Assembly: GCF_000150955.2 (NCBI RefSeq)
Contig: NC_011682.1
Span: forward strand, 62,001-126,000
DNA from: Phaeodactylum tricornutum CCAP 1055/1
Taxonomy: Eukaryota; Bacillariophyta; Bacillariophyceae; Surirellales; Neidiaceae
Length of the DNA stretch: 64,000 nucleotides
Reading direction: 5' to 3'
Below are positions 51,795 through 61,521 of this stretch, piece by piece (the stretch's first letter is position 1; each line of letters starts with the position of its first letter). The notes beneath the pieces were generated by a model. That model saw nothing but the letters and a program-made list of their open reading frames with translations, was not told the origin of the DNA and did not search any database. A program made the translations under genes and the position numbers.

Positions 51795-52370
51795 TTACAA
51801 CTTTGAAGAAACTATCTTCCTAAAAGCCACGCGAAAAACGGTGCGCCTTCCTTCGAATTTCGATGATCGTTTCACAGTCGCAAGTTTCAGGGTCTGATTA
51901 CATGCGGAACGGAGCAAGAAGAATAAAGCAAAAGCTGCACCTACCTTTTCTTTCCACGTTTCGAAATCTACCAATGCACGGACGAATTGGTTGTACAAAA
52001 GATGGACCGCAAACAGTCTTTGTCTTCCAGTTGAGATAGTAAGGATCTTTGTCCAGCTCACTGATAGCGCTTTCCGTATAGCCAAATCCATATCATGCAC
52101 TACCTTTCTCGCTGTCACATCTGCGACCGCTTTTCTCACATGAAGTGCTTCAAAGGGCTGCAAACTCTCTATCGATGAAGATATCACTTCTGCATTAACG
52201 GTAGCCTTGTAAGGAATAGACAGAATTACCGCTTTGGTAACAGTAGTATCTTCGCTGAATGAGGTCGCGCCTCTCTCCTTCACGTTGTTGCGTCCTTGGA
52301 TTAAACTGGACAGACAAACGTCTGCTGCAACCCCAGAAGCGAATAGCGCTCCCAGTAAAATAAAATACAT
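51795..52370 (-). CDS. Hypothetical secreted or membrane protein
   Basis: The product is 191 aa, from an ATG. The start is hydrophobic (YFILLGALFASGVAAD) and looks like a signal peptide. The middle contains IPYKATVNAEVISSSIESL and a helical AVHLLYNQFVRALVDFETW. The last ~45 residues are basic and less protein-like. A GTAGGT donor follows WKEK at ~51945, so the true C-terminus may be spliced differently. No family was recognised. Confidence 0.5.
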   Translation of the reverse strand: MYFILLGALFASGVAADVCLSSLIQGRNNVKERGATSFSEDTTVTKAVILSIPYKATVNAEVISSSIESLQPFEALHVRKAVADVTARKVVHDMDLAIRKALSVSWTKILTISTGRQRLFAVHLLYNQFVRALVDFETWKEKVGAAFALFFLLRSACNQTLKLATVKRSSKFEGRRTVFRVAFRKIVSSKL

Positions 52371-52817
52371 GAATGAGGTCTCTCACTGAAAGATCCAGCA
52401 AAAGTATTGGATTGTAGAGTCGCGTTCAATATGTAAGCTGTGCGACAAAGTCGATATCCGTGATCAAAAGAGCCGCCTTGTTTCAAATGCGCTGTAGCGG
52501 TTGGCCTTTAGTCGACTGTTAGAATCTTTTAAATTGGAAAAGGAAAGGGAACTGCTCAAGAAAATCATCGCAGAGGTCTTCAAATGTCTGTCGTAACGAC
52601 GATGATCGGGAAAGAGAGACATGCATTTACGGTGAAGGGATCATAGGTAGTGCATACTATCGGAGCAAGACAGCACTTCACTATCCACAATAGCAAGAGG
52701 AGGCATACCACAAGCATGTACTAATCCCCATGGACAGCCCTTTAAATTTTGAATGGAAGACAGTACTCACTGTCAAGTCGAGGTAGCTCAAAGATAGAGA
52801 AGTAGAATATCTTTCGT
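52371..52817. other. Intergenic region
   Basis: No gene is seen. TCACTGTCAA is near 52770. Confidence 0.5.
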
Positions 52818-53990
52818 TCAAAATGTCCATAAAGCCCCCGGAAAAGCAAGCAGCACGTTGTAGATCAGATCGAGACGCTCCAGCTCCAGCTGCGCTCTTG
52901 CTTGCTCTCTACTGGCCTTTTGCTTTTCTTTTGTTAACATCTTCCACATAACGTCTAAGCCTCCATTCCCGGCAATATTTTGTCGTGCTCGTACTTCGAC
53001 ATTTTTTTGGGGTGCCAAAACTGATAAACAGATACATGGTAGATAGGTAACAGGGTCTCGTTGCTCAAGAACCGTTGGTGCTGCTTCAAACAATGGCCTT
53101 AGTGAACACCAAGGATTTCCTGAAAGAAGCGCCGTTTGTAATGGAAGCCGCCTTTGTTCATCGGACGACGTTACAGCCTGTGGATAGGCCGATATCAAAT
53201 AGTACAGCATCCCGGTAGTGTCTAAACTTGTGAAATCGCTCTTTGAGTGTGCGGTCCAAGTATGCAATGGAAGCGAGTTCTTTGGTGTTCTGATTCGAGC
53301 ATATTCTGGGTATAGTACTAGTAAAAGCCGTGCTATGGGTTCAGGACACGTGCCGCACCGGACTAACACAGATACGAGAGTTTCATTGCGAGGATACTCC
53401 AAGTCTCGATCTGCCGCAGCACGGCAAAGAATATCCAAGCGGCTCCAGAATCGAACACACCGGAGAACTTGCCTATTTCCAGTCACCAAAGAACGAGGCA
53501 CACTATGGCACTGATTCCGTTCTTGCATTTTGATGGCTTTTCTTGTCTGGGCAATAAGTCGATCGTCTTGACAGACGAAATCAATTGCTTCTAGTAAGTG
53601 TTTGGAAGAGTTTTTTACTTGAATCGATTGCCACGGTAGTGGATCAATGTAGCTTCGAAGAAAAATGTCAAAGCATGTTTCTCCGAGTGCGGTTTTCGAG
53701 TCAAAGAACTCATCGCCAGAGGTGACTGCAGCGCGTGAGAGAATCCAAACCCACCATTCTGCCGGAAGAAAGTGACTTGCGGCGTAATGGATAGCCGTCC
53801 AACCAGAAGAATTCGACTCCCATAAGACTTGGTGTTCCTTCTCTTTAACGAGCCGTGACAGCGACGCGTATTCGCCGTCGCGAATCGCCTGGTGAATTTG
53901 CGCGGCAAGGTTTTTGTTTGCTGAGTTGACATCGTCAGTCGCCGCAGTCTTTTGACGAAGCCCGAACAGAGTGGGCTTACACTGCTCCAT
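52818..53990 (-). CDS. Ankyrin-like repeat protein
   Basis: The product is 390 aa, from an ATG. It carries degenerate ankyrin-type units: SSGWTAIHYAASHFLPAEWW (~57), then NSLPLHTWTAHSKSDF and RRLPLQTALLSGNPW, each followed by helices of the YLISAYPQAV or LLLVLYPEYA kind. The LPLH-centred units are a common stramenopile ankyrin variant. A C-terminal coiled coil (KEKQKASREQARAQLELERL) ends in GALWTF. There is no TM segment or catalytic domain. It is probably a protein-interaction scaffold; its partners are unknown. TTCACTGTCAG lies ~110 bp before the start. Confidence 0.75.
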   Translation of the reverse strand: MEQCKPTLFGLRQKTAATDDVNSANKNLAAQIHQAIRDGEYASLSRLVKEKEHQVLWESNSSGWTAIHYAASHFLPAEWWVWILSRAAVTSGDEFFDSKTALGETCFDIFLRSYIDPLPWQSIQVKNSSKHLLEAIDFVCQDDRLIAQTRKAIKMQERNQCHSVPRSLVTGNRQVLRCVRFWSRLDILCRAAADRDLEYPRNETLVSVLVRCGTCPEPIARLLLVLYPEYARIRTPKNSLPLHTWTAHSKSDFTSLDTTGMLYYLISAYPQAVTSSDEQRRLPLQTALLSGNPWCSLRPLFEAAPTVLEQRDPVTYLPCICLSVLAPQKNVEVRARQNIAGNGGLDVMWKMLTKEKQKASREQARAQLELERLDLIYNVLLAFPGALWTF

Positions 53991-54526
53991 GCGAGATCAC
54001 GTTCCGAGGTCGGTACCAGCTCAATTGAGAGAACAACACTAATTCTTCCCAAATCCCGATGACCTGATGGAGTGAGTTTCGAACATCATGTCAGCGTTCA
54101 CTGTCAGAGAAGAAAAAGGCGAATTTCTCATCACGCAATTTCTCACTAATTGTAAGTGTGAGCGGGTCCGCTTTCCGGTCCTGTTGTGGACGTCATCCCC
54201 TACTCGTTGGACTGGCCGCCAACCTTGACTTTCCCCGTAAGTAATAAAAGGCACGCCATATTACCCACCATATGCACTTACATTTACATTGTTCTTCCCC
54301 ATAAAATCAAAAATGCATACTACTACGACATCTACAAAAACGCCTCGGTAACGTTTTACCAGTCGTTCGCCAAAACAATCGCATCTCACAAAATGAGTTT
54401 CATTCAGACACCAAAATCAGTTTGAGTTACATTAGTTTAAAAAAAGAAGGAACGCTTCAGTGGCACGCTCATACACAAGGCTTCCGGTTATACATAAGGC
54501 TATATCGTACCAAGACAGCAGAACCA
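53991..54526. other. Divergent intergenic region
   Basis: This is the shared upstream region of divergent genes. TTCACTGTCAG lies at ~54098. No gene is seen. Confidence 0.55.
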
Positions 54527-56179
54527 ATGAAATTCTCTATTTCTTCTCTCGTTGTCACAATTGGTTCCTTAGGGAACCTGCCTCTTGCCATTGCACAAGG
54601 CGTCAGGTATGTCGAATAGGAAAGGTGCCATCGTCACCGTCACCAAAGAGGACGCAGAAACCTTACAGATTCATAATTGCCTTCACCATTCAGTGCAACT
54701 ACTCCTGTGGTCCGATATGTGGATCCAATGAGCGACATGTCTTTACTCCTTCCGTCGCTAAGCGCGCGACACGGTGATGAGCCCAGCCTCAACATGGATT
54801 TTTGGCTTCCAGCTTCCCGGGCTCTGTCTTCCTCTCTCGCCACCGATATTCCCGACCAAACATATGCCACCCTTCCGTCGAAAGCTTCTAGCACTGCGCA
54901 AGTTGCTGTATCAACGATGCTCCAAAGCAATGTACCAAGCGACATCCCCAGTAGCCAGCCTTCCTATATACCAAGCTCTTTGGAAGATGGCCCGCCTAGT
55001 GATTCCCCAAGTCTCACGCCATCTCTACAATTGGCTTCATCATTTTCGGACGTACCGAGCAATGTTCCTAGTAACCAGCCGTCAGTCACCTCGAGTTTGC
55101 CAGGGGCCAGCGAGGTGTCAGTGACTCAATCTGTGACGCTTGCATTGGGGTCCAATACAATTTTGGATGACGCATCCATTGACATTTTCGAAAGAGTATG
55201 TGCTTTTTCGTTTCTACCCATGTATCTTTCCACAATCTACGAAGCTGAGTATAAAAGCATTCGCTGTAGTGTATTGGATCAAAACTTGGTAGATGAGTCT
55301 TCTAAACGACGTTTGCTAGACGAAGATTATACGTTGGGAGAAAAACATTCAACCTTATCCTTGCTCCTTCGCGTCTCGAGTTTGGTATATCTACGTTCCG
55401 GCGTCGAATTCGGAGATATAGTGCAGCAAACCTTCACTACCCACGTGGACACCTTTCTGAGTCTCTTGTTTGATACTTTACCTTTTTTTGCACCGAAATC
55501 CAGCTCTGGTAGTGGTAACTCACAGGCAATCACCGGAGGACAAACAGAGGTCCAAAACCAGGAAGCTAACCCATCCCCAATCATCATATCCGTCGCTGCA
55601 GTTATGGGAGGTGCGATTCTAGCAGCTATTGCCGCCTTCTTTGTGCTAAATAGTCGCAGAAACGCAATTTTGAATAGAGAAATGCCAGACGGAACTGATG
55701 TATCCATTCCCATCGACTATTTTGAATCGAGTGACGAAGATCTGGAAAGTGCCCCATATGATGTCACAGACATCTCATATTCAACAATGGGAATGAATAT
55801 GATGCCTCCATCCCCTCTTGGAATAGATTCGATCCCACGAGCCCTGAACTCTGTCTCGATGATACATTTTTCCGAGGATCTCTCGACCACCTCAATCGAT
55901 CCTGAAAGTGGAATCACACCTTCTTCGACGACATTAAGCCCAGGTCCCTTGATTCCAGCCTATTGGGAAAGCTACGAATCCAAAATGATATGGAAAATTC
56001 GAAATTCTTCATCCCACAGTCTTTCCAGTCAAATGTCGACAGATATACAGTCCGTAAACGGCGCTTTCGAGAGTTCTCCTAGCCTTCTCACTGTCAATTC
56101 ACGCCAAGAAGATGTAGGAACTACGTACAGCGACGGAGTCAAAGATCAATCGTCGACGACAGACACTTACGAAAAGTGA
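54527..56179 (+). CDS. Signal-peptide single-TM protein with PSxxPS repeats (two exons)
   Basis: Exons 54527-54606 and 54694-56179 give 521 aa. The 87-bp intron has donor GTATGT and acceptor TTCACCATTCAG, and joins in phase 2. The long exon alone has no signal peptide; exon 1 supplies one (SSLVVTIGSLGNLPLAIAQG). Pro/Ser repeats follow at ~107-155 (VPSDIPSSQPSYIPS, VPSNVPSNQPS), as in diatom wall-associated proteins. The ectodomain has SVTQSVTLALGSN, a basic site SSKRRLLDED at ~229-238, and helices. The TM helix is at ~323-346, followed by an acidic Ser-rich tail without a PDZ domain. It is convergent with its paralogue at 56377. Confidence 0.78.
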
Positions 56180-56376
56180 CGTTACAGCAGAAAAGTCTAA
56201 GGAGGAAGGAACGCTTTTATTCATCTTGGTCTTTTTGAATTGTTTGTTTACAGTTAGGTTGGTAATTTGTAAGCCTTTGCGACTCTTCTAGCTGTACAAT
56301 TGACGAGTGTGCACTTGCTACGAAACAATACTGGGAAAAGTAGAGTTGTGTGCATTTTACAGTTAATTGCTTATTT

Positions 56377-58002
56377 TTATTGGGTATCTTCACTCAGCAC
56401 CCTCAGCTTTCTTCGTTGATTCGCAGTTTTGACCATCAGCCCGGTAATCGCCGACGCCGACATGGCTCGGGTGTCCACTTCATCGATCGATATAATGATA
56501 TCCCCAGGAAATAGTACACCTTCCAATGGGCTGTTTCCGTTTACTTTGTGTACCACCGGGCCGTCGAGAGTCGTATCAATTACAATGCCAAGCTTACCGG
56601 GAGGAGCCAAGACTTCGCGCGCTACCATATTGGAGCGGCGGGAAGCATCGACCGTATCAACGTCGGCCGTCGATACCGATTGAGCAATTTCGGAACCTAC
56701 CATGGAACCACCACCACCACCACGGGCGTAAGCATACGTGGATTGGCCTGCAATGGTGCCGGTATCCATTTGGCCGGGATCCAAACTGTATGCGTAACTC
56801 ATGTTGTCGGCTTGCATGCTTTGGTCGCCAATGCGACTGTCCATTTCACTATTCATATCACTGTATACGGCACCCCCACTTTCGCTGTCGCTCAATTCCG
56901 GACCTTGGTCATGTTGTCTATTGAAGCCAGTATTGTTCGGAGACAGGACATTACTTGTTGTAGAAACGCCAGTACTAGCGGATGGCATAACCGCAGAGTT
57001 GTCCTTCGCCGAGCGCTTTTCTGTTTCGTGCGTCGACTTGTACCAGTATCCCCCGGCAACTAGAAGTCCGACGCCTACCAACACACCGATAACAATTCCA
57101 GCAATCGCACCGCCACTCAAGCCATCATCGTTCCCGCCATTGCTGGACGGCTCGATTGAGGTGAACGATCCCGGTCCATCAATTGCTGTTACTTCAACGA
57201 GTGACTCGAAAAAGGAACGGGTGACAATAGAGGTGGAGTCTTGCAACAAGACAATGAGGTCACTGCTGTTAGCGTTGGTAACCGCCTGCAATTGGCGTTC
57301 GAAATCTTCGGTCGCGATGGGCTGCATCAAGTCGGCTTGTACATTGAGGACTACCTCCAAGGGGGAGCCCACCATTTCTTGCAAGTCTCGCCTAATTTTG
57401 CTGTGTGGCTGGTGACTCGAATTCTTCCGTGGCATCCGCGACAGACGACGCTGGCGAGTAGACGATAGAAGAGTTTGCGAATTGGGTTCCGCTTCGGCTA
57501 CGACGTTAGCGTACGGCAGATTTTGTTGGTACCACATGGTAACGTCTTCGTTGAAAGATGTCAGAACAGTCCCCGTCATGACACGTTCAACAGTCTGCAG
57601 AACCAGTACGACTTGCCCTTGCACAATCGCCGGTGCCGATGGAGACGTTGTCTCAGCAGCGACAGCGCTAGGAGGACTAGTGGGACCAGTGGTGGGTGAT
57701 GACGATGCGGTGGTTGTCGGTCGTGGAGTGATTGTTGGTGCTGCTGAAATAGAAGGAGCAAACGAAGGCGCGAGGGAGGGCATATCGGAAGGAACCCTCG
57801 ATACACCGGCATCGGTCTCAGTGGCTGGAGCGGCCGTGGCGTCGACGGGAGACGGAACCAGCGAAGGAGCGTCACTAGGGACTCGACTTTCGCCATCTTC
57901 CGCCAACACGTGGTGAGTGTTAGCTGAGAGTAGCAAACAGAAAACAACGAGAGACAATTTGCAGAGAGAAAATCCAAACGGTAGTCGGATTGGAGAGTGC
58001 AT
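56377..58002 (-). CDS. Signal-peptide single-TM protein with PSxxPS repeats and PDZ domain
   Basis: The product is 541 aa, from an ATG. The signal peptide is ~1-34. Pro/Ser/Thr repeats follow (VPSDAPSLVPSP, VPSDMPSLAPSFAPS). The ectodomain at ~128-280 opens QGQVVLVLQTVERVM and has two basic sites (STRQRRLSRM ~181, KIRRDLQEM ~202). It then reads PLEVVLNVQADLM and SFFESLVEVTAI. The TM helix is at ~298-321 (GAIAGIVIGVLVGVGLLVAG). The tail ends in a PDZ domain at ~455-537 (LAPPGKLGIVIDTTLDGP, FPGDIIISIDEVDTRA), nearly the same as in the 8814 protein. Together these suggest a wall- or surface-contacting protein with a cytoplasmic scaffold tail, which is inference. Confidence 0.85.
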   Translation of the reverse strand: MHSPIRLPFGFSLCKLSLVVFCLLLSANTHHVLAEDGESRVPSDAPSLVPSPVDATAAPATETDAGVSRVPSDMPSLAPSFAPSISAAPTITPRPTTTASSSPTTGPTSPPSAVAAETTSPSAPAIVQGQVVLVLQTVERVMTGTVLTSFNEDVTMWYQQNLPYANVVAEAEPNSQTLLSSTRQRRLSRMPRKNSSHQPHSKIRRDLQEMVGSPLEVVLNVQADLMQPIATEDFERQLQAVTNANSSDLIVLLQDSTSIVTRSFFESLVEVTAIDGPGSFTSIEPSSNGGNDDGLSGGAIAGIVIGVLVGVGLLVAGGYWYKSTHETEKRSAKDNSAVMPSASTGVSTTSNVLSPNNTGFNRQHDQGPELSDSESGGAVYSDMNSEMDSRIGDQSMQADNMSYAYSLDPGQMDTGTIAGQSTYAYARGGGGGSMVGSEIAQSVSTADVDTVDASRRSNMVAREVLAPPGKLGIVIDTTLDGPVVHKVNGNSPLEGVLFPGDIIISIDEVDTRAMSASAITGLMVKTANQRRKLRVLSEDTQ

Positions 58003-58788
58003 CGTTTCGTTTGGATCTTATAATTTTGGATCGTGTCGCAGAACGATATCTTACCACTTCACTATTTGTAGTTTTACCGAAAAGCCTTCCGTCGTTCAAT
58101 CTTGAGAAGAGAACGTGCTACACCACGAGAATCCAAGGTTAAAAGGAGATTAATCGATAAGAGAAAAAAGGTTGTAATGTCGAAGCAACCGTAGTGTCGT
58201 TTCGACTTGCGCTTGTGTGTGCCGTGAACCTTGATTATGGACATATTGGCCACGAGAGGCTTGCTACCAAACGCGTCTCTTTTCGTTCACAGTCCGAACG
58301 AACACTCTCACATGATTGTTGGATACGGTGCGTGTTCAACACTTTGTCACGTTTCGCTGAGCGTTGGGCCTGATTATTTGGGGTTTCCGGCGGTTCCGCT
58401 CAAAATTTCGTAGAGACGAGCTGGATTCAACATAATTAGAAATGTCTTTTATAACGTTCTTTTAGCGGTTATACGCACGTCAGGCTATAGGAGGATTCCC
58501 CATCCATCGTTTCGTACGAAGCGTGAAGCCACCCTTTTTCGAGGCCCTCTACTAGCTAGTAGACTGACATTGGACGAATGCCAGCCACATCGGCGTACAA
58601 GTGATTCCGTCGACAACTGCCATACAGTGTTCTTCTTTGTTGAAAGACAAGCTATTGTTAAACCATACCATAATTTTAAGCACCAAGTCCACAAATTATC
58701 CAAAAATTATGTATGCTGCCAAACTTGCTGCGGCAAAGACGCAAACGTTTTTCGCTTTCATTCGGGTCCAGGCCGCCCTATTATAGGT
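58003..58788. other. Intergenic region
   Basis: Only short ORFs without family features. No RNA gene is recognised. Confidence 0.5.
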
Positions 58789-60486
58789 TCACTCCGCTTG
58801 AACCACACTACACGCGTATCTATATCTCCCCTTGTGTTGCGACTCGTTATAGCAAACAGATGCGTCGGCAAATCCGCACAATATGTGAATCTCGTTCTCC
58901 ATTGCTTGCAAGACGCTTGGCGCTTTTTCCCAGAAATCCTTCCACGTACCATTCATTTCATACTCGATCTCCCCACTACTTGACAGCGAATTGCCCATTG
59001 CGCCGCTACTACTATAGTTGTCATCCTTACATTCCGATTTCTGTTCCTGTTCGCAATGTTCGTCTCGGACTTCTGCTTTGGTTCCTGGCGGTTCGTATGC
59101 TACTCTCCGACAAGTTGTGACTGCTTTCGTGGTCGTGATTTCACTCGGAATCGGACGAGGATCCCAGCATACTGCAGTTGCAGCAACTAGACGCTGACTC
59201 CAGTCGTTCCAAGTCCCATTGAACCCCGATTTGTCTTCGACAAGCTTACCTGTTTCGAAGGCTTCGTTGTTTCTACCCGCAGTATACGCCAAAGAATTGT
59301 CGCGATAAAAGCTTCTGGGACGACTTAGACCGGTAACTTGACTAAGGGAACGATTCCGTTGAGTCATAGAACGGATTGGTGTAGCAAGCATCGATCGCCC
59401 CCGATTCTGCCTTGGGCATTCGGAAGGAAGCAACTTTTTATTTTTCAAAGGATCACTCATTTGGAAAGAATAATCTTTTTTCCGGTGAGCAACAGACAGC
59501 GAAGACACCACCTTTGCTGGCTCCCTTTGGAGATTTTTCAAATCCTTTCTGTTGCTCGTTTGGTCAGTAGAAGAGGATTCTTTTGATTTCTCACTGGAAG
59601 TCACTGTGTCTTCTCGCTTCGTCTTGCTCCTCGGACGACACAGTGCTGCTATAGCCGTAGAAAGTCGCCTCCCCTTTGATTTGGATTGGACCTGACCGGA
59701 ATCGTGCCATCTCCTAGACCACAAACTAAATCGTTTGGAGCTCAGCAGTTTCTTGTTTCGAGAGGTTTCAGTGCGGGAGAGGACTCCCTTACGTTCGAAA
59801 TCTTTCTTCGGAGGACTTCCGATTCCGAAGGAGACTGTCTGTATACTACCACAGCTGTCTAGTATCGCTGCCGACTTCTCCTGATCTGCAGCCGGAGTTG
59901 GTGCTACAGGAGACTCTTCGAGATGGTCCCATACCCAAGACTGGGAGCGAAGATCGATTGTGCTCTCCAAAATATCTGGCGTCGACTCCTCGTCTGACAG
60001 AGCGTTCTGATGAAGTAAAGTCTCGGGATGAATTGTGTTTTCTAATCGAAGGTGAAGGTTTCGAGCTGAAATATGCACAGGTCTTGAAATATCGTGAATA
60101 ATCATTTCTGCGGTCATCGGATCTTCAATTGCATCGACCTCTTTTTGTTCGGCTTTTGAGACAGTCCCCTTCTCCTCGCATTCCGTAAATTCTTTATTGA
60201 CGGCGGCAATAAGAGCACTTAGAGGAGACTCGTGCATGGTGGCTTTCTTGGTGGGCTCTTCAAAGTTATGGCAAGGGTTTGGCTCATTCAATTTCTTGCT
60301 CTGATGCATTGCACTCAAATTGGTTTTTTGACTGTATATGTCTGGCCAATTGGCAAAACTATCGACATGGGCCAAATCGTGAGAGTCCGGGTATGAGCTT
60401 TCTTTTTCTTCTCCGTTCAATATCGACAGCTTGTTCTTACACCCCTGCTGCTGTTTTTTATTTGTTAGCCTTCGTGAAGTCTTCAT
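58789..60486 (-). CDS. Hypothetical Ser/Lys-rich protein with repeated NGTWxD motif
   Basis: The product is 565 aa, from an ATG. It is mostly disordered, basic and Ser-rich, with SP/TP sites and Arg/Lys clusters (WSRRWHDSGQ, RPRSKTKRED). Near the C-terminus a motif occurs twice: FNGTWNDWSQRLVAA and MNGTWKDFWEKAPSVL, each an aromatic helix probably folded as a small repeat. There is no signal peptide or TM segment. The reading frame is clean over 1.7 kb, which supports a real gene. The function is not recognised. TCACAGTCAG lies ~75 bp upstream of the start. Confidence 0.65.
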   Translation of the reverse strand: MKTSRRLTNKKQQQGCKNKLSILNGEEKESSYPDSHDLAHVDSFANWPDIYSQKTNLSAMHQSKKLNEPNPCHNFEEPTKKATMHESPLSALIAAVNKEFTECEEKGTVSKAEQKEVDAIEDPMTAEMIIHDISRPVHISARNLHLRLENTIHPETLLHQNALSDEESTPDILESTIDLRSQSWVWDHLEESPVAPTPAADQEKSAAILDSCGSIQTVSFGIGSPPKKDFERKGVLSRTETSRNKKLLSSKRFSLWSRRWHDSGQVQSKSKGRRLSTAIAALCRPRSKTKREDTVTSSEKSKESSSTDQTSNRKDLKNLQREPAKVVSSLSVAHRKKDYSFQMSDPLKNKKLLPSECPRQNRGRSMLATPIRSMTQRNRSLSQVTGLSRPRSFYRDNSLAYTAGRNNEAFETGKLVEDKSGFNGTWNDWSQRLVAATAVCWDPRPIPSEITTTKAVTTCRRVAYEPPGTKAEVRDEHCEQEQKSECKDDNYSSSGAMGNSLSSSGEIEYEMNGTWKDFWEKAPSVLQAMENEIHILCGFADASVCYNESQHKGRYRYACSVVQAE

Positions 60487-61521
60487 GGTCGGCAGTTGAC
60501 GAGGTTTTAAAGAATTGGCTGAAATAGAATCAGACCACTCGTACCAGTTCCCAAAGCACTCACAGTCAGCTCATTAATTGTGACTGAAGCTGATGTTTGT
60601 CTTTGTCGACCCAACGCAAGGTAAGTGCTGACGGAACTTGATTCCAACGGATGAAAGTGTGTGGTGCACACTATTGAGTCCAGCCAAGGTAGGTTGTAGA
60701 AGTCTTGGCTGAGTGGTCCTTGCACTCGTTCAGACTTTGAAAAATTTGCATTCTAGAGCATTTTGTTGTTCAACTGATGCGGTCGCGCACCTTTTTTCAA
60801 TTTGCACCAGTCTTCCTCAATGATCAAATCCAAGCGGCATTCAGATTGGAACCACCGATAAGCCCGCAATTATCCATAGGAAATTCTGCTTGGTCGTGCA
60901 CATATGAATCTACATACACTTTGACGAACCACTTCCCCTAAAAGTATATGGAAACGTTACGAATTTGTCCCGTCTCGGAGGGTCTTCAATCAGCTATGGG
61001 TAACAGCAACATAATCAAGACGTAATAAGCTCAGCATCAGTTGTGGAAAATTGAGACCTTAGCTTTCGGGGTGTTGAAAGTAAGAACGTTTTCAATCTGT
61101 GCGTGTGCCTTCATATGTTTGTGGTGCCCGGCAGCAGCGTAAGCGCAAGAAAGGTATCTAACAGTGAGTGGATATGACCGCTGCTCGGTGTGGTAAGCGG
61201 GGCTTTTTCTGTTTGCTCTCTCTAGTAGTAGGGAGAGATTCAGGTTTTACGCTTCACTTTCACAGGCAGTATTTGTGAGCAAGCAACTTTCCATTAGAAA
61301 GGTTGTCCTGCGATGCGGCACAATATATATTTATATTGAAAAAAATCATTGCCTTAAGCGCTGTCTTGCGTGACAATCGCCATTCATATCCAAATCGACA
61401 GTTTATTTATTTTTCAAGTACCGGTGATAATCGGATTGGTTAACAAGTTGGAGATGGAATTAAAAAACCTAAGAATTGGTTTTTGCCAATTACAGGCAAC
61501 GCATAAGGCACGCGATTCACA
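60487..61521. other. Divergent intergenic region
   Basis: This 1-kb gap separates divergent genes. TCACAGTCAG at 60560-60569 and TTGTGACTGA at ~60579 lie close to the left gene. AT-rich stretches occur at 61320-61340 and 61400. No gene is seen. Confidence 0.5.
60560..60569. promoter_or_regulatory. TCACAGTCAG motif with nearby inverted partner
   Basis: The motif and a reverse-oriented TGTGACTGA about 20 bp away lie 75-100 bp upstream of the ATG at 60486. The role is inferred. Confidence 0.3.

Noticed and set aside
54774-55124. Plus-strand ORF overlapping the PSxxPS gene
   Set aside because: Off-frame shadow; the repeats and TM segment are in the main frame.
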